In this document: positions 21,585-33,775 of the stretch, one piece after another
Layout: each line of letters starts with the position of its first letter
Numbering within the stretch: the stretch's first letter is position 1
Source: Utricularia gibba
Taxonomy: Eukaryota > Streptophyta > Magnoliopsida > Lamiales > Lentibulariaceae
Direction: 5' to 3'
Assembly: GCA_002189035.1 (NCBI GenBank)
Contig: NEEC01000141.1
Coordinates: forward strand, 1-37,863
Length of the DNA stretch: 37,863 nucleotides
The notes under the pieces: model-generated
What the model was told of the DNA's origin: nothing
Database searches by the model: none
What the model saw: only the letters and a program-made list of their open reading frames with translations
Program-made: the position numbers and the translations under genes

Positions 21585-21753
21585 TGATATGGCCCAACGT
21601 GCTGAAGTCAATATTGTTGGAAGTCGTAGTGAGCAACGGCTAATCCCTAGAAGTAGGCGACCGTTGCTAAAGAACTATAAATATGTGTACTCTTGCATAA
21701 CATTAATATATATCTGTTCTACAACCCTCACACATCGATATAAACTGCTATCA
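21364..21753 (+). repeat. 3' LTR
   Basis: 390 bases, one visible difference from the 5' LTR (G at 21747). It lies directly upstream of the WD40 propeller coding sequence and is open in that reading frame from about 21547 to its end. Confidence 0.95.
21676..21683 (+). promoter_or_regulatory. LTR TATA box facing the WD40 gene
   Basis: TATAAATA in the context AACTATAAATATG. The expected start of transcription is about 21706-21715, inside the LTR. The next ATG downstream is at 21811 and is in frame with the WD40 propeller. Promoter activity is inferred, not shown. Confidence 0.5.
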
Positions 21754-21758
21754 CACTC
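21754..21758. repeat. Target-site duplication, right copy (CACTC)
   Basis: Follows the CA end of the 3' LTR and matches 16406-16410 exactly. Confidence 0.95.
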
Positions 21759-22920
21759 TCCCTACGTCAAATCTCCTTGGATTTACCAGTCTGGGAACTC
21801 CGGCCAGGAGATGAAGAACGGTTTGATCGGGTCGCTCCTCCGGGAAGAAGGCCATGTGTACTCGCTCGCGACTGACGGTGATCTGTTGTACACCGGATCG
21901 GAGAGCAAGAACATCAGGGTGTGGAAGAATTTTCAGGAGTACGCGATGTTTAAATCAGGCAGTGGGCTTGTAAAAGCCATAGTAATGTTTGATCAAAGGG
22001 TTTTTACTGGCCACCAAGACGGAAAAATCAGGATTTGGAGGTTTTCCGGCGACGGAAAGAAAACTCACAAACGTGTCGGGAGTCTCCCTTCGACGAGGGA
22101 TTTGATGAAAGCGGCGATTAATCCGAAAAATTACGTACGGGTGAGGAGAAAAAGAAGCGTCCCGTGGATGAAGCATCACGACGCGGTGTCCTGTTTAACG
22201 ATCGACGCGGATCTCGGATTGCTCTACTCCGGTTCGTGGGACAAAACATGGAAAGCGTGGAGAATCTCCAATTCCGAATGCCTGGAATCAATTTCCGGCC
22301 ACGACGACGCAGTGAATTCCATTCTCGTCGAATTCGGCCTGGTTTTCACCGGCGCAGCCGACGGCACCCTGAAGGCATGGCGGCGGGAGTTGGTCGGGAA
22401 ATCAACCCATCATCTTCTTGTGGAGACGCTTCTGCACCAGGACCACGCGGTGACATCGATGGCGGCGAGCCGCCGTGGCGGGACACTATTCGCAGGTTCC
22501 TCCGACGGGCTCGTCAGTTTCTGGGCGCGGACAAAGCACTTCATGGCGTTCGGCGGAGTACTCCGAGGCCACAAGCAGGCAGTTCTCTGCCTAGCCTGCG
22601 CAGGCCATTTAGTGATCAGCGGGTCGGCAGACAAGACAGTATGCGTGTGGCGTCGGAACACGGGCACGGCAGGAGTAGATGGAGGAGGATCCGGGTACGC
22701 CTGCGTGTCGGTGCTGAAAGGACACATGGGCCCGGTGAAGTGCCTGGCGGTGAGGCCGTCGTCGTCATCATCATCACCATCGGAGGAGGAGGAGAGTTGG
22801 ATTGTGTACAGCGGAAGCCTCGACCGGAGCGTGAAGGTCTGGAGGATAAGCGACGGTTCCAGCACAGAAAGACATGGAAGGCGACCAATGAGCAACACGC
22901 AGCATCAAAAGGACAGATAA
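21759..22920 (+). CDS. JINGUBANG-like seven-WD40-repeat protein, 3' part separated from its N-terminus
   Basis: The Arabidopsis relative JINGUBANG restrains pollen germination and interacts with TCP4; the role here is only inferred. After the duplicated CACTC the frame resumes at PYVKSPW, then KNGLIGSLLREEGHVYSLAT. Seven blades follow with WD ends SKNIRVWK, DGKIRIWR, DKTWKAWR, DGTLKAWR, DGLVSFWA, DKTVCVWR and DRSVKVWR. A Ser/Glu-rich insert sits in blade 7, and the stop is at 22918-22920. No introns. The complete propeller is preserved. The native N-terminus is at 16143-16410, 5.3 kb upstream. The first ATG in this part is 21811 (MKNGLIGSLLREE), just before blade 1, giving about 369 codons. 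No inactivating change is seen in this part, consistent with very recent disruption or continued use. Confidence 0.9.
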
Positions 22921-23319
22921 ATGGTCCAGTCCACACCAATAGCATGGCAGGCATTATTTAGTTTTCTGTTTGTGAAGAGCGTGTACGGACTCTATATACA
23001 AAACAGTTACAGAAGAACCAAAATGGCAACGTACATGGTGATCTCTTTGTGGGCAAATGAGGTCTCAGTAGGGTTTCCAAATGGAAGGAAGGTGCGGTTC
23101 AGATTGAGGGGCTAATTGGCAAAGATGGCGGCAGTCTCCGGTCTGCACCAACTTGTATTTGTTTATTTAAATAAAACAAGTAGAAATTTAGAAATATTTC
23201 TTATTTTTAATAAATTTTATTGTACAATTTTTAATGTATAAAAAATCCTTGTCGATAATTGATTTCGAAAAATAAAAACTATAAAACTCACCCAAAATTA
23301 CGTACTTGGGACGCGAAGG

Positions 23320-23325
23320 AAAAAA
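23320..23325 (-). terminator. RNA polymerase III terminator of the tRNA
   Basis: Six T residues on the minus strand, about 15 bases past the 3' end of the tRNA. A T-run of four or more is the standard Pol III stop. Confidence 0.7.
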
Positions 23326-23340
23326 TTGTTAGGACATACG

Positions 23341-23414
23341 TGGCCCATGCAGGTCTCGAACCTGCGACCTTCGCGTTATTAGCACGACGCTCTAACCAAC
23401 TGAGCTAATAGGCC
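23341..23414 (-). tRNA. tRNA-Ile (anticodon AAU)
   Basis: On the minus strand the 74 bases fold as a complete cloverleaf. The acceptor is GGCCTAT/ATGGGCC with one U-G pair and discriminator A. The D-arm has the A-box TAGCTCAGTTGG, the anticodon loop is CTAATAA (anticodon at 23378-23380 of the + strand), and the T-arm has the B-box GGTTCGAGACC. No intron, and CCA is not encoded. It is a nuclear type. Both internal promoter boxes look intact. Confidence 0.97.
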
Positions 23415-24094
23415 AGGATATCTCAAAGAGATATAATGCTAAATAATTATCTAAATATAATCATAACCAATATTAAAGATGATGTATCATACATGTTATT
23501 GATATGACATGACATGATTGAAAACTCCCTCTACATGTGCCCTAGGAGAAATGGAGCGCGTCTGCCTTCCTAAATGTTTCTTAGATCCCATTGTGCTCAT
23601 ACCAGCCACAAAGGATAGCGGTGGAGCGTAACTAAGATGATGTATTAAGAATGTATGCCCAAAACACAAGTATTTGGATTGCCATTTGAATATGGATTTG
23701 ATTATGAAAAACGCATTGGATTTGGTTTAGCTTTAAATTCAGTTTTGTTTTGTCGGATTTGGATTGTCATCACCGATTCAAGTCCCCATTTGTGATCTGG
23801 CAAAGTGGATGGTTCTTTTGGTTTCTGGGTAGTAGCTGCGCTGGTTGGTAGAATTTACTCTGTTGAAATGGATGATGGCCCATCCTTTTCCTACCCATTA
23901 AAATCATTGGATAGCTCAATTGTCCAGATTGTGGGAAATTTGGGAACTCTGGTGAAATTTCTGGCCCATCCTTTTCTGCCAAACCCACCTGTGCTAAGAT
24001 CACAAACGCTATTTTGCTTCACTATGGCAAGCACCATTTTGCTGCGATAAGCTCCAGTCGTGGAGGAAGGCTCGTGCCTCCCGCTGCATCAAAC

Positions 24095-27000
24095 ATGACG
24101 ATGAGAATTCCCATAGTTGTTCTCTCACTTTGCTGCTTTTCGGGCCTTCTTCTTGCCATCTCAACTGATGATGAAGTTGACGAAATAACACAAACAATGG
24201 AAGAATTTTCAGGCTATAAGATTCATGAGCAAAGCTTTCTGCCTGCCTTCTCGTCGGCCTCAGTTGACACCGAAAGTCTGCAGAAGCAGGCAAGTAGAAT
24301 CTTCATGTTCATTCGCATGTTACTTTGTAAAATTATGGCCCCTTCTTTATGTGCCACTGGACGTTTTAATGAATTCTTAATGGGAAGATGCAAAAGATTT
24401 TGAATATTCAAGGAAAGTCAAGAACTGAGGCCATTCATTTACATGAAAATCTTCATGCGCTAGTGCTATTGTAGTTGATCTATTCTGGGTTGATCGGAAA
24501 ATAAGTTTGTCATTTGGGTTTCCTAGCTTTCGTGGGATTGAGTGCGCCTTCTTGTAGTTTTTATTGTTTGCTTTCGGATGTCTTTTAACATCTTTATCTT
24601 ACTGTGTCCAGATTCATGAGCTATCATTGTTCTCTGATTCACCTGCACCTTCTGTAACACGGGTGCTATACAGTCAAAATGATATTCTAGCCAGAGGGTG
24701 AGAACTCGAGTAGAGTATATGCATGCTTTTGTTTTCGATAAGTTTCCAGTCGTTTCAAGGATATGCATTTTGATGTACATGAAGACAGCAGGATAAAAAA
24801 AATATATAATTGGATGTTGACATCAAAATTTAACTTTGGATGGACCAGTACATCTGTAACCTTTTTTGATGATTGCCTTTACCGTGTATCGTACCTTTGA
24901 TAATGATATTGGTTCCGTGGATGATAGCTGAGTCCATAGTCCTGACATGCTTTTGATTCCTTGAATATTCTGCAACATTTAAGTGCAGGTACATTAAAGA
25001 TTTGATGGTTCGTTCTAATCTCTTAGTAAAAGAGGATGCAGTAGGAAGTATATTTGGTCGATGGTGAGTTGTGAAACTTGTATTCGTTCCATTTATTTAA
25101 CTCTGTATGGCTATTCAGACTGCTTGAAGCTCAATTGTGAAAAAGATATTGACCACGAAGACTGCTTGGATTTTATAGCGATGATTTTCCAGTGTTCTAC
25201 TACTTTTGTGCATGATTTGATTGTGCCATAATGTCTATAAGGTAGGGAAGCCTGTCACTGGATTTGTTGGGATATAATCTATAAGATGAGCAAGATTTTA
25301 TGAGTTTATGACTGGGATAGAATTATGTGAGGTAAAGGCCCTATGCCAGATATGTCGAGATGTAGTGCATTCAATAAGTAGATTAGATATAGTTTCATCC
25401 TGGTCACCAGACGTATACAGTAAAATGCCGATGGAAAGATTGAAAAAAGTAAAAGTCAATCTGGATTATGTCTCTTTGCAAAGATGTCAGCGATTAGAGG
25501 AAAAAATTCCATGGTTTTTAGATTAATTTTAGTCTATAAAGATAATGTATAAAATTTTTATATACCGTTGATTCTCAAAATATATATTTATTGTGTTGTA
25601 ATTGTATAAGTATAAATTTTAAAAGCGCAAAGAAATGCATTGCAGCCATTTTTGTGTCTTACAGAAGAAGTGAAGATGTTTTTGTTTTTTTTTTCAGACC
25701 TATTTTTTGTTCTACCAAGGAAAAGTAGATATTCTTCTTTGTTTAGGATTCTTAAGGAGTTAGGGAAGGCTTGTTCAATAGTGAAGGGTTTACAGATTAG
25801 CCTTTTGTGTACGGATTCATAGGCTTAGAATAGTGCAGTCAATTCAACGACCTTAAACTTTATCCCGCTGACCAAATATTTTTATTTTATCTAAAGTTTC
25901 AGTTTTTGCACATTTTCTTGATTCGATTTTAACTAATCTTAACCAGGACTGGCACGGAACCTGAACTTCCGGCTGTTGCCACAGGATCTCATATTGATGC
26001 TATACCATACTCAGGAAAATATGATGGCGTAATTGGTGTCATTGGTGCCATAGAAGCCATCAATGTGCTGAAGCGGTATGCATGTTATCTAATCTTTATG
26101 CACTCAAGAATGCTTGCTTGACCTTATGTTGCAGAGTCAGTTGTGTCCCTTCAGGTTATGTTTTACTGTGGTTTCTTTTCAGATGATCCTCATTTTTTTT
26201 TCATTTTCTAATTTCATTGAGCTCATGAAGATTGGGGTTTAAGCCTAAACGTTCCTTGGAGGTGATCATGTTCACATCAGAAGAGCCCACACGATTTGGA
26301 ATCGGCTGCTTGGGAAGGTAAGAGTCATCATATTCTGTTTCAAAACATACGAGGTGGCCTTCCTTTCGCTGCTGGTTACTTTCTCTACGTATAAATATGA
26401 TTTTTATCATTGCTATGCTTTTGGAAATAAACATTATCACTCCCCACTTTAAAAATAACCAAACATTCAGTTTTTTCTTCCCCTTGTCTTTCTTTTCTCA
26501 TTCTAAACTAGACCAATACTGCAGCCGTCTGTTGGCAGGAAATGAGGAATTGGTGGAACTTCTTACAAGGGTCGCCGATGGTCAGAATATCTCTTTCCTA
26601 GAGGCTGCTAGATCCGCTGGTTACATGAAAAATGATGTGGACCTTCGCAGCTTGGCTCTTGAGAAGGGGAGCTATTCTTCATTTATTGAATTACATATTG
26701 AACAAGGTCCCATTTTGGAAACGGAAGGTTGGACTATTATTTATGCTATTTTATGTAGTTTTCGTAGTTGGGGATTAATCCTCGCTTTTCATAGCTACCG
26801 AAATTGGTCTTGTCACTGCCATTGCCGCTCCTGCAAGCATCAAGGTGGACTTTGAAGGCGCTGGTGGCCATGCTGGAGCTGTTCTCATGATGGATAGGTA
26901 ATGCTTTCTCTTCTGGTTTGAACTTTGCTTTCTAGATCCTCAACATTTCTTAAGTATTATTGTTTGTTATCCAAGTTTGGGGGAGAGTGACCTTAGTGTA

Positions 27001-28261
27001 TCATCCTGAATATACCAAAAATTTTTCACTCTTGGCAACATCTATTCCTCTGGGTCGCAATGAACTTCATCTCAAACTTTCTTATTTTCCTCAAAGGTGA
27101 AATGAACTTCTCTTCCTGAGACTCCATGACGGTTGAATTATGTTAGATAGTAATTTCATGACTGAAAAGGTTTAGGGGTGTAGCAGTGCCTTAAAAGTAT
27201 GAAAATAGTGACTGGGATTAGAAGATCTGTGGACCAAATGCTTCTCCTCTATCTGGTGTAACATTCTTCAACTCCTGGGGTCTTCATTGTTGTCTGGATC
27301 TTCACCTCTATGATGGAATCAAGCCTCTTTGTTCACTCTTTGGGAATACATATCTTCTCTGATCAATCCACAAACTATTTTCTGACAGGCATGATGCAGG
27401 ATTGGCTGCTGCAGAATTAGCACTTGCAGTCGAAAAGCACGTACTGGAGTCCGGATCCGTGGACACGGTTGGCACTGTTGGTGAATCCCAAACCTTAGCT
27501 TTTCCACATAAAGCATCTCCCTTTGCATCTTTGATGATCTCGTTGCTCTACTGAAGGCATTCTGGAGCTGCACCCTGCGGCAGTTAACAGCATCCCAAGC
27601 AAATCCCATCTCGAAATCGGTCTGTTTGTAGGATATGTCCCCAGATGGGTTCATCCATCTCTTGATCATGAACAAACCATCACTTCCCTTCATGCTATTG
27701 CCTGCAGATATCCGTGATATCGACGAAAAGCGAAGAAACACAGTGATCAGCAAAGTCAGCCAGTCTGCTATCAGCATCTCCGAAGCTCGGGGTGTGAAGC
27801 TCTCAGGATTCAGAATCGTGAATCAGGATCCACCAGCAGCCTCCCATGACACGGTGGTGAACGCCATGGAATCCGCCTGCCAAGAACTCAACTTGTCTTT
27901 CAAGAAGATGATCAGCAGAGCCTATCATGATTCCCTCTTCATGGCCAGGTACTACAGATAACGAAACTAACCTGTGATTGCAACATTCTGTTGGCCACTG
28001 AATACGGACACATTCTGGCAGAGTATCACCCATGGCCATGATCTTCATTCCCTGCTATAAAGGTAATGCAGCTAATAATAGAATTAGGATGTGTTTGATT
28101 CTATTTATTTGAATTATTTCATAGAATCGTTTAATTGATTTGCTATGGTTGTGGTGTGTGCAGGATACAGCCATAGACCGGAAGAATTTGCAGAGGCAAG
28201 GGACATTGGTAATGGGGTGCGAGCGCTGGCTCTGACGCTGGCCAAGCTGTCTCAGTTGTGA
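24095..28261 (+). CDS. UAH: Ureidoglycolate amidohydrolase (ureide catabolism)
   Basis: Mn-dependent M20-family amidohydrolase of the ER that converts ureidoglycolate to glyoxylate, releasing ammonia and CO2, the last step of purine-ring nitrogen recovery. Twelve exons: 24095-24289, 24612-24697, 24989-25063, 25947-26075, 26231-26317, 26525-26727, 26795-26897, 27389-27480, 27557-27619, 27708-27948, 28022-28062, 28164-28261. Phases agree throughout and give 470 residues, close to the plant length. A signal peptide (MTMRIPIVVLSLCCFSGLLL) opens it. Metal and active-site motifs are GSHIDAIPYSGKYDGV (His134, Asp145), FTSEEPTRFG (Glu179/180), ELHIEQGP (His248) and SRAYHDSLFMAR (His418). GGHAGAV and HLEIDIRDID are also present. 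Intron 1 has a GC donor (CAG|GCAAGT); the others are GT-AG. No damage is seen. The family split from allantoate amidohydrolase rests on overall resemblance to UAH. Confidence 0.95.
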
Positions 28262-29496
28262 ACGATTCTGGGTGTTGGTCTCCCTCAGCAAGTTGAACCG
28301 CTGCAATAAAACTGGGGTTCGATGTGTACACAGAAGCCCAGAAAATCATTTGGTTGTTGGAGTATTCTCTGCAATTCATGTGGTGTATGTATGAGATTGG
28401 GTAGCTGATGAAGTTTTTTCTACTTTCTGAATAAAGGATCACAGCCTGTAAGACTGGTCGGAGGAGATATCAATTGCGGCGACTCCGATCAGGAGGGCGG
28501 CGGTTCTTTAGCCAGGATTTGAATCCGCCAGCGTATTATGTATTGGGCTCGATAGCCCACTTTCAGAATTATTAGACTAGTGGGCCTTAAGCTGCCCATG
28601 GGAGAAGAACAATGACAAAGGCGGGAGATGTCCTTGACGGACAGTTGAGGCGGAGAGAGAAGAAACGGTTTTTCAGTTCTAGAGATGATCGGAATTTACG
28701 ATTGGGCCATGGGGTTGGAGACGAAGGAATTGGTCAGTGAGTTTGCGTATTTGCTTTGGGCTGAATCTGTGAATCTGTGAATTGGATGTTGTTTCCCATC
28801 GACTGGATTCTGCGAGCTGGTGGCTAGTGGAAATTGCCTAGGGGCTAGGGGTTTTCGTCCCGTGTTGCGTTTCCGCGATAAATTTGGTAGTCTTTCTGTT
28901 CTCATTTTGTTTCTAACGATTCAGTTGGTGAAGTTTTGATCCTCTTCCAACTGCTAGAAAAACCTAACTTGTTGCATTTTACTCTTGTTTCGGGAGAAAG
29001 GAGAGAAATTGCTGGTGAAAAAAAAAAAGAAGTTGGGATCCTTCTAATCCAGTTGAATTTGAGTTCCCCTTTTACTTGTGTTTCTTATAAAACTTATATT
29101 CAGTTCTATGCGGCCTCGTTGGTACTTGATGTTTCAACGCATGGGGAGTTCCTTTGAATTGTGTTGATGCTGGCTTGCTGACAATTTGTGGGGGTTCATT
29201 TACGATTCCTTCCTTTCGACTGATTACGTGCATCTGCTTCTTTTCTTGCGGTTTACGTTCCGGATATTTGGCATCTTTATAACATTTCGATGTAGGTCTG
29301 ATGGTGAGTTTCAAAACTTGTATTCATACGCTGTGTAAGTCTATATGAAAATTGATTTTCATGCTGTTTGAGGCTCATTATCTGTCTACATGGGAAACTC
29401 GGATTGCAGTTGTAGTGCCGAGCGTGCATCTTGGGAATTAAGGCGTTGGATTGAAGTATTCTCGAGATCTGTTATGGAGTTTCCTGCTGAACTATA
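28262..29496. other. UAH 3' UTR and PTAR1 promoter/leader region
   Basis: 28262-28440 is probably UAH 3' UTR. Around 28540-28590, TTGGGCTC, TAGCCCAC and GTGGGCCTT are site II-like motifs of housekeeping promoters, pointing to transcription of the next gene from about 28600-28700. An acceptor-like GATTGCAG at 29401-29408 suggests a leader intron, but no donor was fixed. No other gene is seen. Confidence 0.45.
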
Positions 29497-30810
29497 ATGA
29501 GTGCAGTCAGTGTTGTTGACCCATATGAACTTTTGAACATCCTTGAAAATATATTGGATTCTGACCCACATATTGATGAGGTGGGTTTTATTCATCCTTC
29601 TCAATTTGCTGCATTTGATGGGGAGAGCGCCATTATTCCTCCGTCGTCCACCGGAGACACCCTGAATGTATTTGATGAAATCAACAACCCAAAATCCGTA
29701 GAGACTAATAGCTTTGCAAATGTCTTCTGGAATAGAGATCATAAATTGGGCATCAGTACCCTCAATCTCTTTATGCTGTATTGTGCTGCAAGAGACGTTT
29801 TTCTCACTTCTTATAAAAGTTACAGATTGACAAGTGATCCGGGGGAAAAGATAGATGAATATTCAGCAGCAGAGATTGATGTAATGAAGCATAGCAGAGC
29901 TCTTCTCCTTCTAAGTTCTGATTTTGGCACCGCATGGAATTCTAGGAAAATGATAGTATCAAAAAGGTACCTCCGCTCCTCTTTGATGGATGAATTACAC
30001 TTGTCCGCTCTAGTACTATCATACTCGCCCAAAAGCGAGCGTGCATGGAGCCACCGAAGGTGGGTGATCAAGATGATAGGCGAGAAAGACGAAGACATAC
30101 AAGAAATTGTGGGGAGGGAGTCTGAGTTTGTGAAAACCATTGTTGAGAACTTTAAAATGAACTACCGTGCTTGGAGTTATAGATGCTGGCTGGTTTCCTA
30201 TATGTCTATTACCCAGCTTCTCCATGAGCTTCAGATTTCTCGTGAATGGGCCGGCCTTCATGTAGCTGATAACTCATGTTATCACTACCGTTCATGCTTA
30301 TTGTTGAAGATCATAGAGAAAATCCACCATTCTCATGCTTCTGACCTTCCCCCATGTTTCGAAATCCATCAGCTTTGGCAGGGGGAGCTTGAGTGGGTTT
30401 CTTCTCTGATAACCCGTTATATAGGAAGAGAGTCCCTATGGCTGCACCGTCGCTTCCTGTCTCTCATATGGATGAAGCATTTGGCAAACGGGGATGATCA
30501 AATAGCAGCTCCCTGCAATTCCTGCCCCGACGCCTCTGACAAGAGTGGAAACATCAGCAGGTTTGTGAAAGATGAGCTGATGTTTTTCCAAAAGTGCTCA
30601 GTCGTCCCTGACAACGATTTTTTGGACTATCAGGCGCAGAAAACTCATTCAACTACCTACATCGCATGGCTTGCAAAGCAAATCCCTGAACCCTTCTTTG
30701 TTGAACTTGAGAAAAGTTCGCAATGTGAGACAATCAAGGAGTTGCTCCACCAGAATGGAAAGGGCCCTCTTTGGGAATCAGCGACGGCGAGTTGGAGCCC
30801 CCGAGCATGA
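29497..30810 (+). CDS. PTAR1: Protein prenyltransferase alpha-subunit repeat protein (PTAR1-like)
   Basis: The family resembles the alpha subunits of farnesyl/geranylgeranyl and Rab geranylgeranyl transferases. Human PTAR1 partners RABGGTB to modify a SNARE; whether the plant protein does so is not shown here. The 437-residue frame has no introns. PPTA repeats are visible at AWNSRKMIV (about 146-154), ERAWSHRRWVIK (181-192), YRAWSYRCWLV (223-233), CYHYRSCLLL (261-270) and SLWLHRRFLSLIW (about 324-336). The repeats carry the W-x-x-R core. The N-terminal 60 residues are acidic and the C-terminus is polar. The start at 29497 is the first ATG of the frame. The gene looks intact. It matches the type of Arabidopsis At1g10095. 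Confidence 0.88.
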   Translation: MSAVSVVDPYELLNILENILDSDPHIDEVGFIHPSQFAAFDGESAIIPPSSTGDTLNVFDEINNPKSVETNSFANVFWNRDHKLGISTLNLFMLYCAARDVFLTSYKSYRLTSDPGEKIDEYSAAEIDVMKHSRALLLLSSDFGTAWNSRKMIVSKRYLRSSLMDELHLSALVLSYSPKSERAWSHRRWVIKMIGEKDEDIQEIVGRESEFVKTIVENFKMNYRAWSYRCWLVSYMSITQLLHELQISREWAGLHVADNSCYHYRSCLLLKIIEKIHHSHASDLPPCFEIHQLWQGELEWVSSLITRYIGRESLWLHRRFLSLIWMKHLANGDDQIAAPCNSCPDASDKSGNISRFVKDELMFFQKCSVVPDNDFLDYQAQKTHSTTYIAWLAKQIPEPFFVELEKSSQCETIKELLHQNGKGPLWESATASWSPRA

Positions 30811-31287
30811 CAGAGTCTGCTCCTTTCTATTCAAACCCTGGTGTGCAGTTGATTTTATGTTGCCTTAGCACATGCTTTGTACCATCCATAACCTGAAACC
30901 TTGCTGCTGCTAGGTTTATGTACTGGTAAAGGTGGGAGAATTTCATATGGAAAGAAGAAAAGATTAAGAAAAATTATTATGTAAATCTTGTATGAGATAT
31001 TTTTTTTCATAAAACTGAATTTGAAATCATGGGAATTCAATATAGATAAAATTGTACATCTCACTTAATATCAATGTCAAATTCAAATAAATATTATAAA
31101 GATTGAATATTCAAAATTGATGATACCGTACAATAAATTTACTGATTTTGGCAGAAAAATTGAAATGCAATTTGAATTGAGAAGTTTACATCAACGATAA
31201 TATTTTCAAAAAGTTGAGAGTATAAATTAAATAAAAAATTGAGAAATATCGGGAATTTTATATGGGTTGTTGCTGTAATCAATATAC
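30811..31287. other. PTAR1 3' UTR and AT-rich spacer
   Basis: No open frame of note. Strongly AT-rich from 30950 onward. Confidence 0.5.
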
Positions 31288-31348
31288 CACGTGATAATAG
31301 TTGAGCATTTTTTAATTATAAATATTCATATTTTTATTCAACCACGTG
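31288..31348. promoter_or_regulatory. Paired G-boxes (CACGTG) in the protease promoter
   Basis: CACGTG at 31288-31293 and at 31343-31348, 55 bases apart and about 290-350 bases before the protease ATG. Both carry the ACGTG core of ABA-response elements. RD21 was named for induction by dehydration, so two ABRE-like sites fit, but function is inferred. Confidence 0.45.
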
Positions 31349-31634
31349 CGTATCTCAGGGATGGGCGATTAATTGGATTCTTTGGAATTTGAATTTTTGG
31401 AATTTGAAATCGAATATTTGTTATCATATTTAATGAATATTTAAAAAATCGTATATTATATTTTTTTGAAGAAATACGGTCCCTGTTCCTACGGGCCCGC
31501 GGTTGGATTCTGCTGCGAATCCAATCAGGATTCTTCATCTTCATCGATCTTAAAGTCTCCCGTTCCGCCATCGTCGTTTCAGAAACCAGTGCTACCGTAC
31601 CCTTCGTTGCTTCGCCTTCGCCGCCCTAGAAGAT

Positions 31635-33384
<1,750 letters not shown>

Positions 33385-33692
33385 AATATCAGCAACAGAG
33401 AAGCCAAAGCCTCCTGATCATATAGTACTACTGCTGCTTCTTACAACAACTAGATCTATCTACTACATTATTTTACAGCATTTTATTTAACTACTACGTT
33501 TATTTGAAAAACTCTTATATTCCTTTTGCTTTTGTTATGATGTAATCTCATATTACACGATATTATCCATTTTGTATATTCAACTTTTAAGATTTTACGT
33601 TTTTTTTACTTTTAAAGAAAAGATTTTAGGCAAGATTAGTAATATATATCTATTTAAACACATATAAGATATCGTGATTAGATCTTGATATT

Positions 33693-33775
33693 ACATTTTA
33701 TTCTTTTAAACACTCAACATTTTATACATTTTATTCTTTTAAAGATTTTATTCTTTATATTTTATTCTTTTAAAT
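33693..33775. repeat. Short imperfect tandem repeat downstream of the protease
   Basis: Four irregular copies of ATTTTATTCTTTTAAA (about 33694, 33727, 33745 truncated, 33759). They are probably slippage products in AT-rich DNA; a role as poly(A)-region sequence is possible. Confidence 0.6.

Larger units (their letters stand above)
16411..21753 (+). mobile_element. Ty1/Copia LTR retrotransposon, 5343 bp
   Basis: Complete structure: two 390-bp LTRs beginning TGATGTC and ending CTATCA, a TGG-initiated primer-binding position, gag with two zinc knuckles, protease, integrase, reverse transcriptase and RNase H (the Copia order, integrase before reverse transcriptase), a short polypurine tract and a 5-bp target duplication. 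The LTRs differ at one base by eye (C at 16794, G at 21747), so insertion is recent. The gag-protease region contains about four single-base frame breaks, while integrase to RNase H is one long open frame. It lies in the same orientation as, and inside, the WD40 gene. Autonomous movement looks unlikely as sequenced. Lineage within Copia was not determined. Confidence 0.97.
22921..24094. other. WD40 3' flank and intergenic DNA carrying the tRNA gene
   Basis: Apart from tRNA-Ile, no gene is seen. A frame at 23805-24050 has no recognised domain and overlaps the probable UAH promoter and leader. A perfect hairpin (ATATCTC-AAA-GAGATAT, 23418-23434) lies next to the 5' end of the tRNA. Confidence 0.4.

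Noticed and set aside
22410-22898. 162-codon minus-strand frame
   Set aside because: It is an antisense shadow of the GC-rich WD40 coding sequence.
22164-22961. 265-codon frame overlapping the WD40 gene
   Set aside because: It is an arginine-rich alternative-frame shadow of the propeller coding sequence.
25308-25526. 72-codon frame inside UAH intron 3
   Set aside because: No recognised domain, and it sits within a well-supported 883-base intron; possible old repeat fragment at most.
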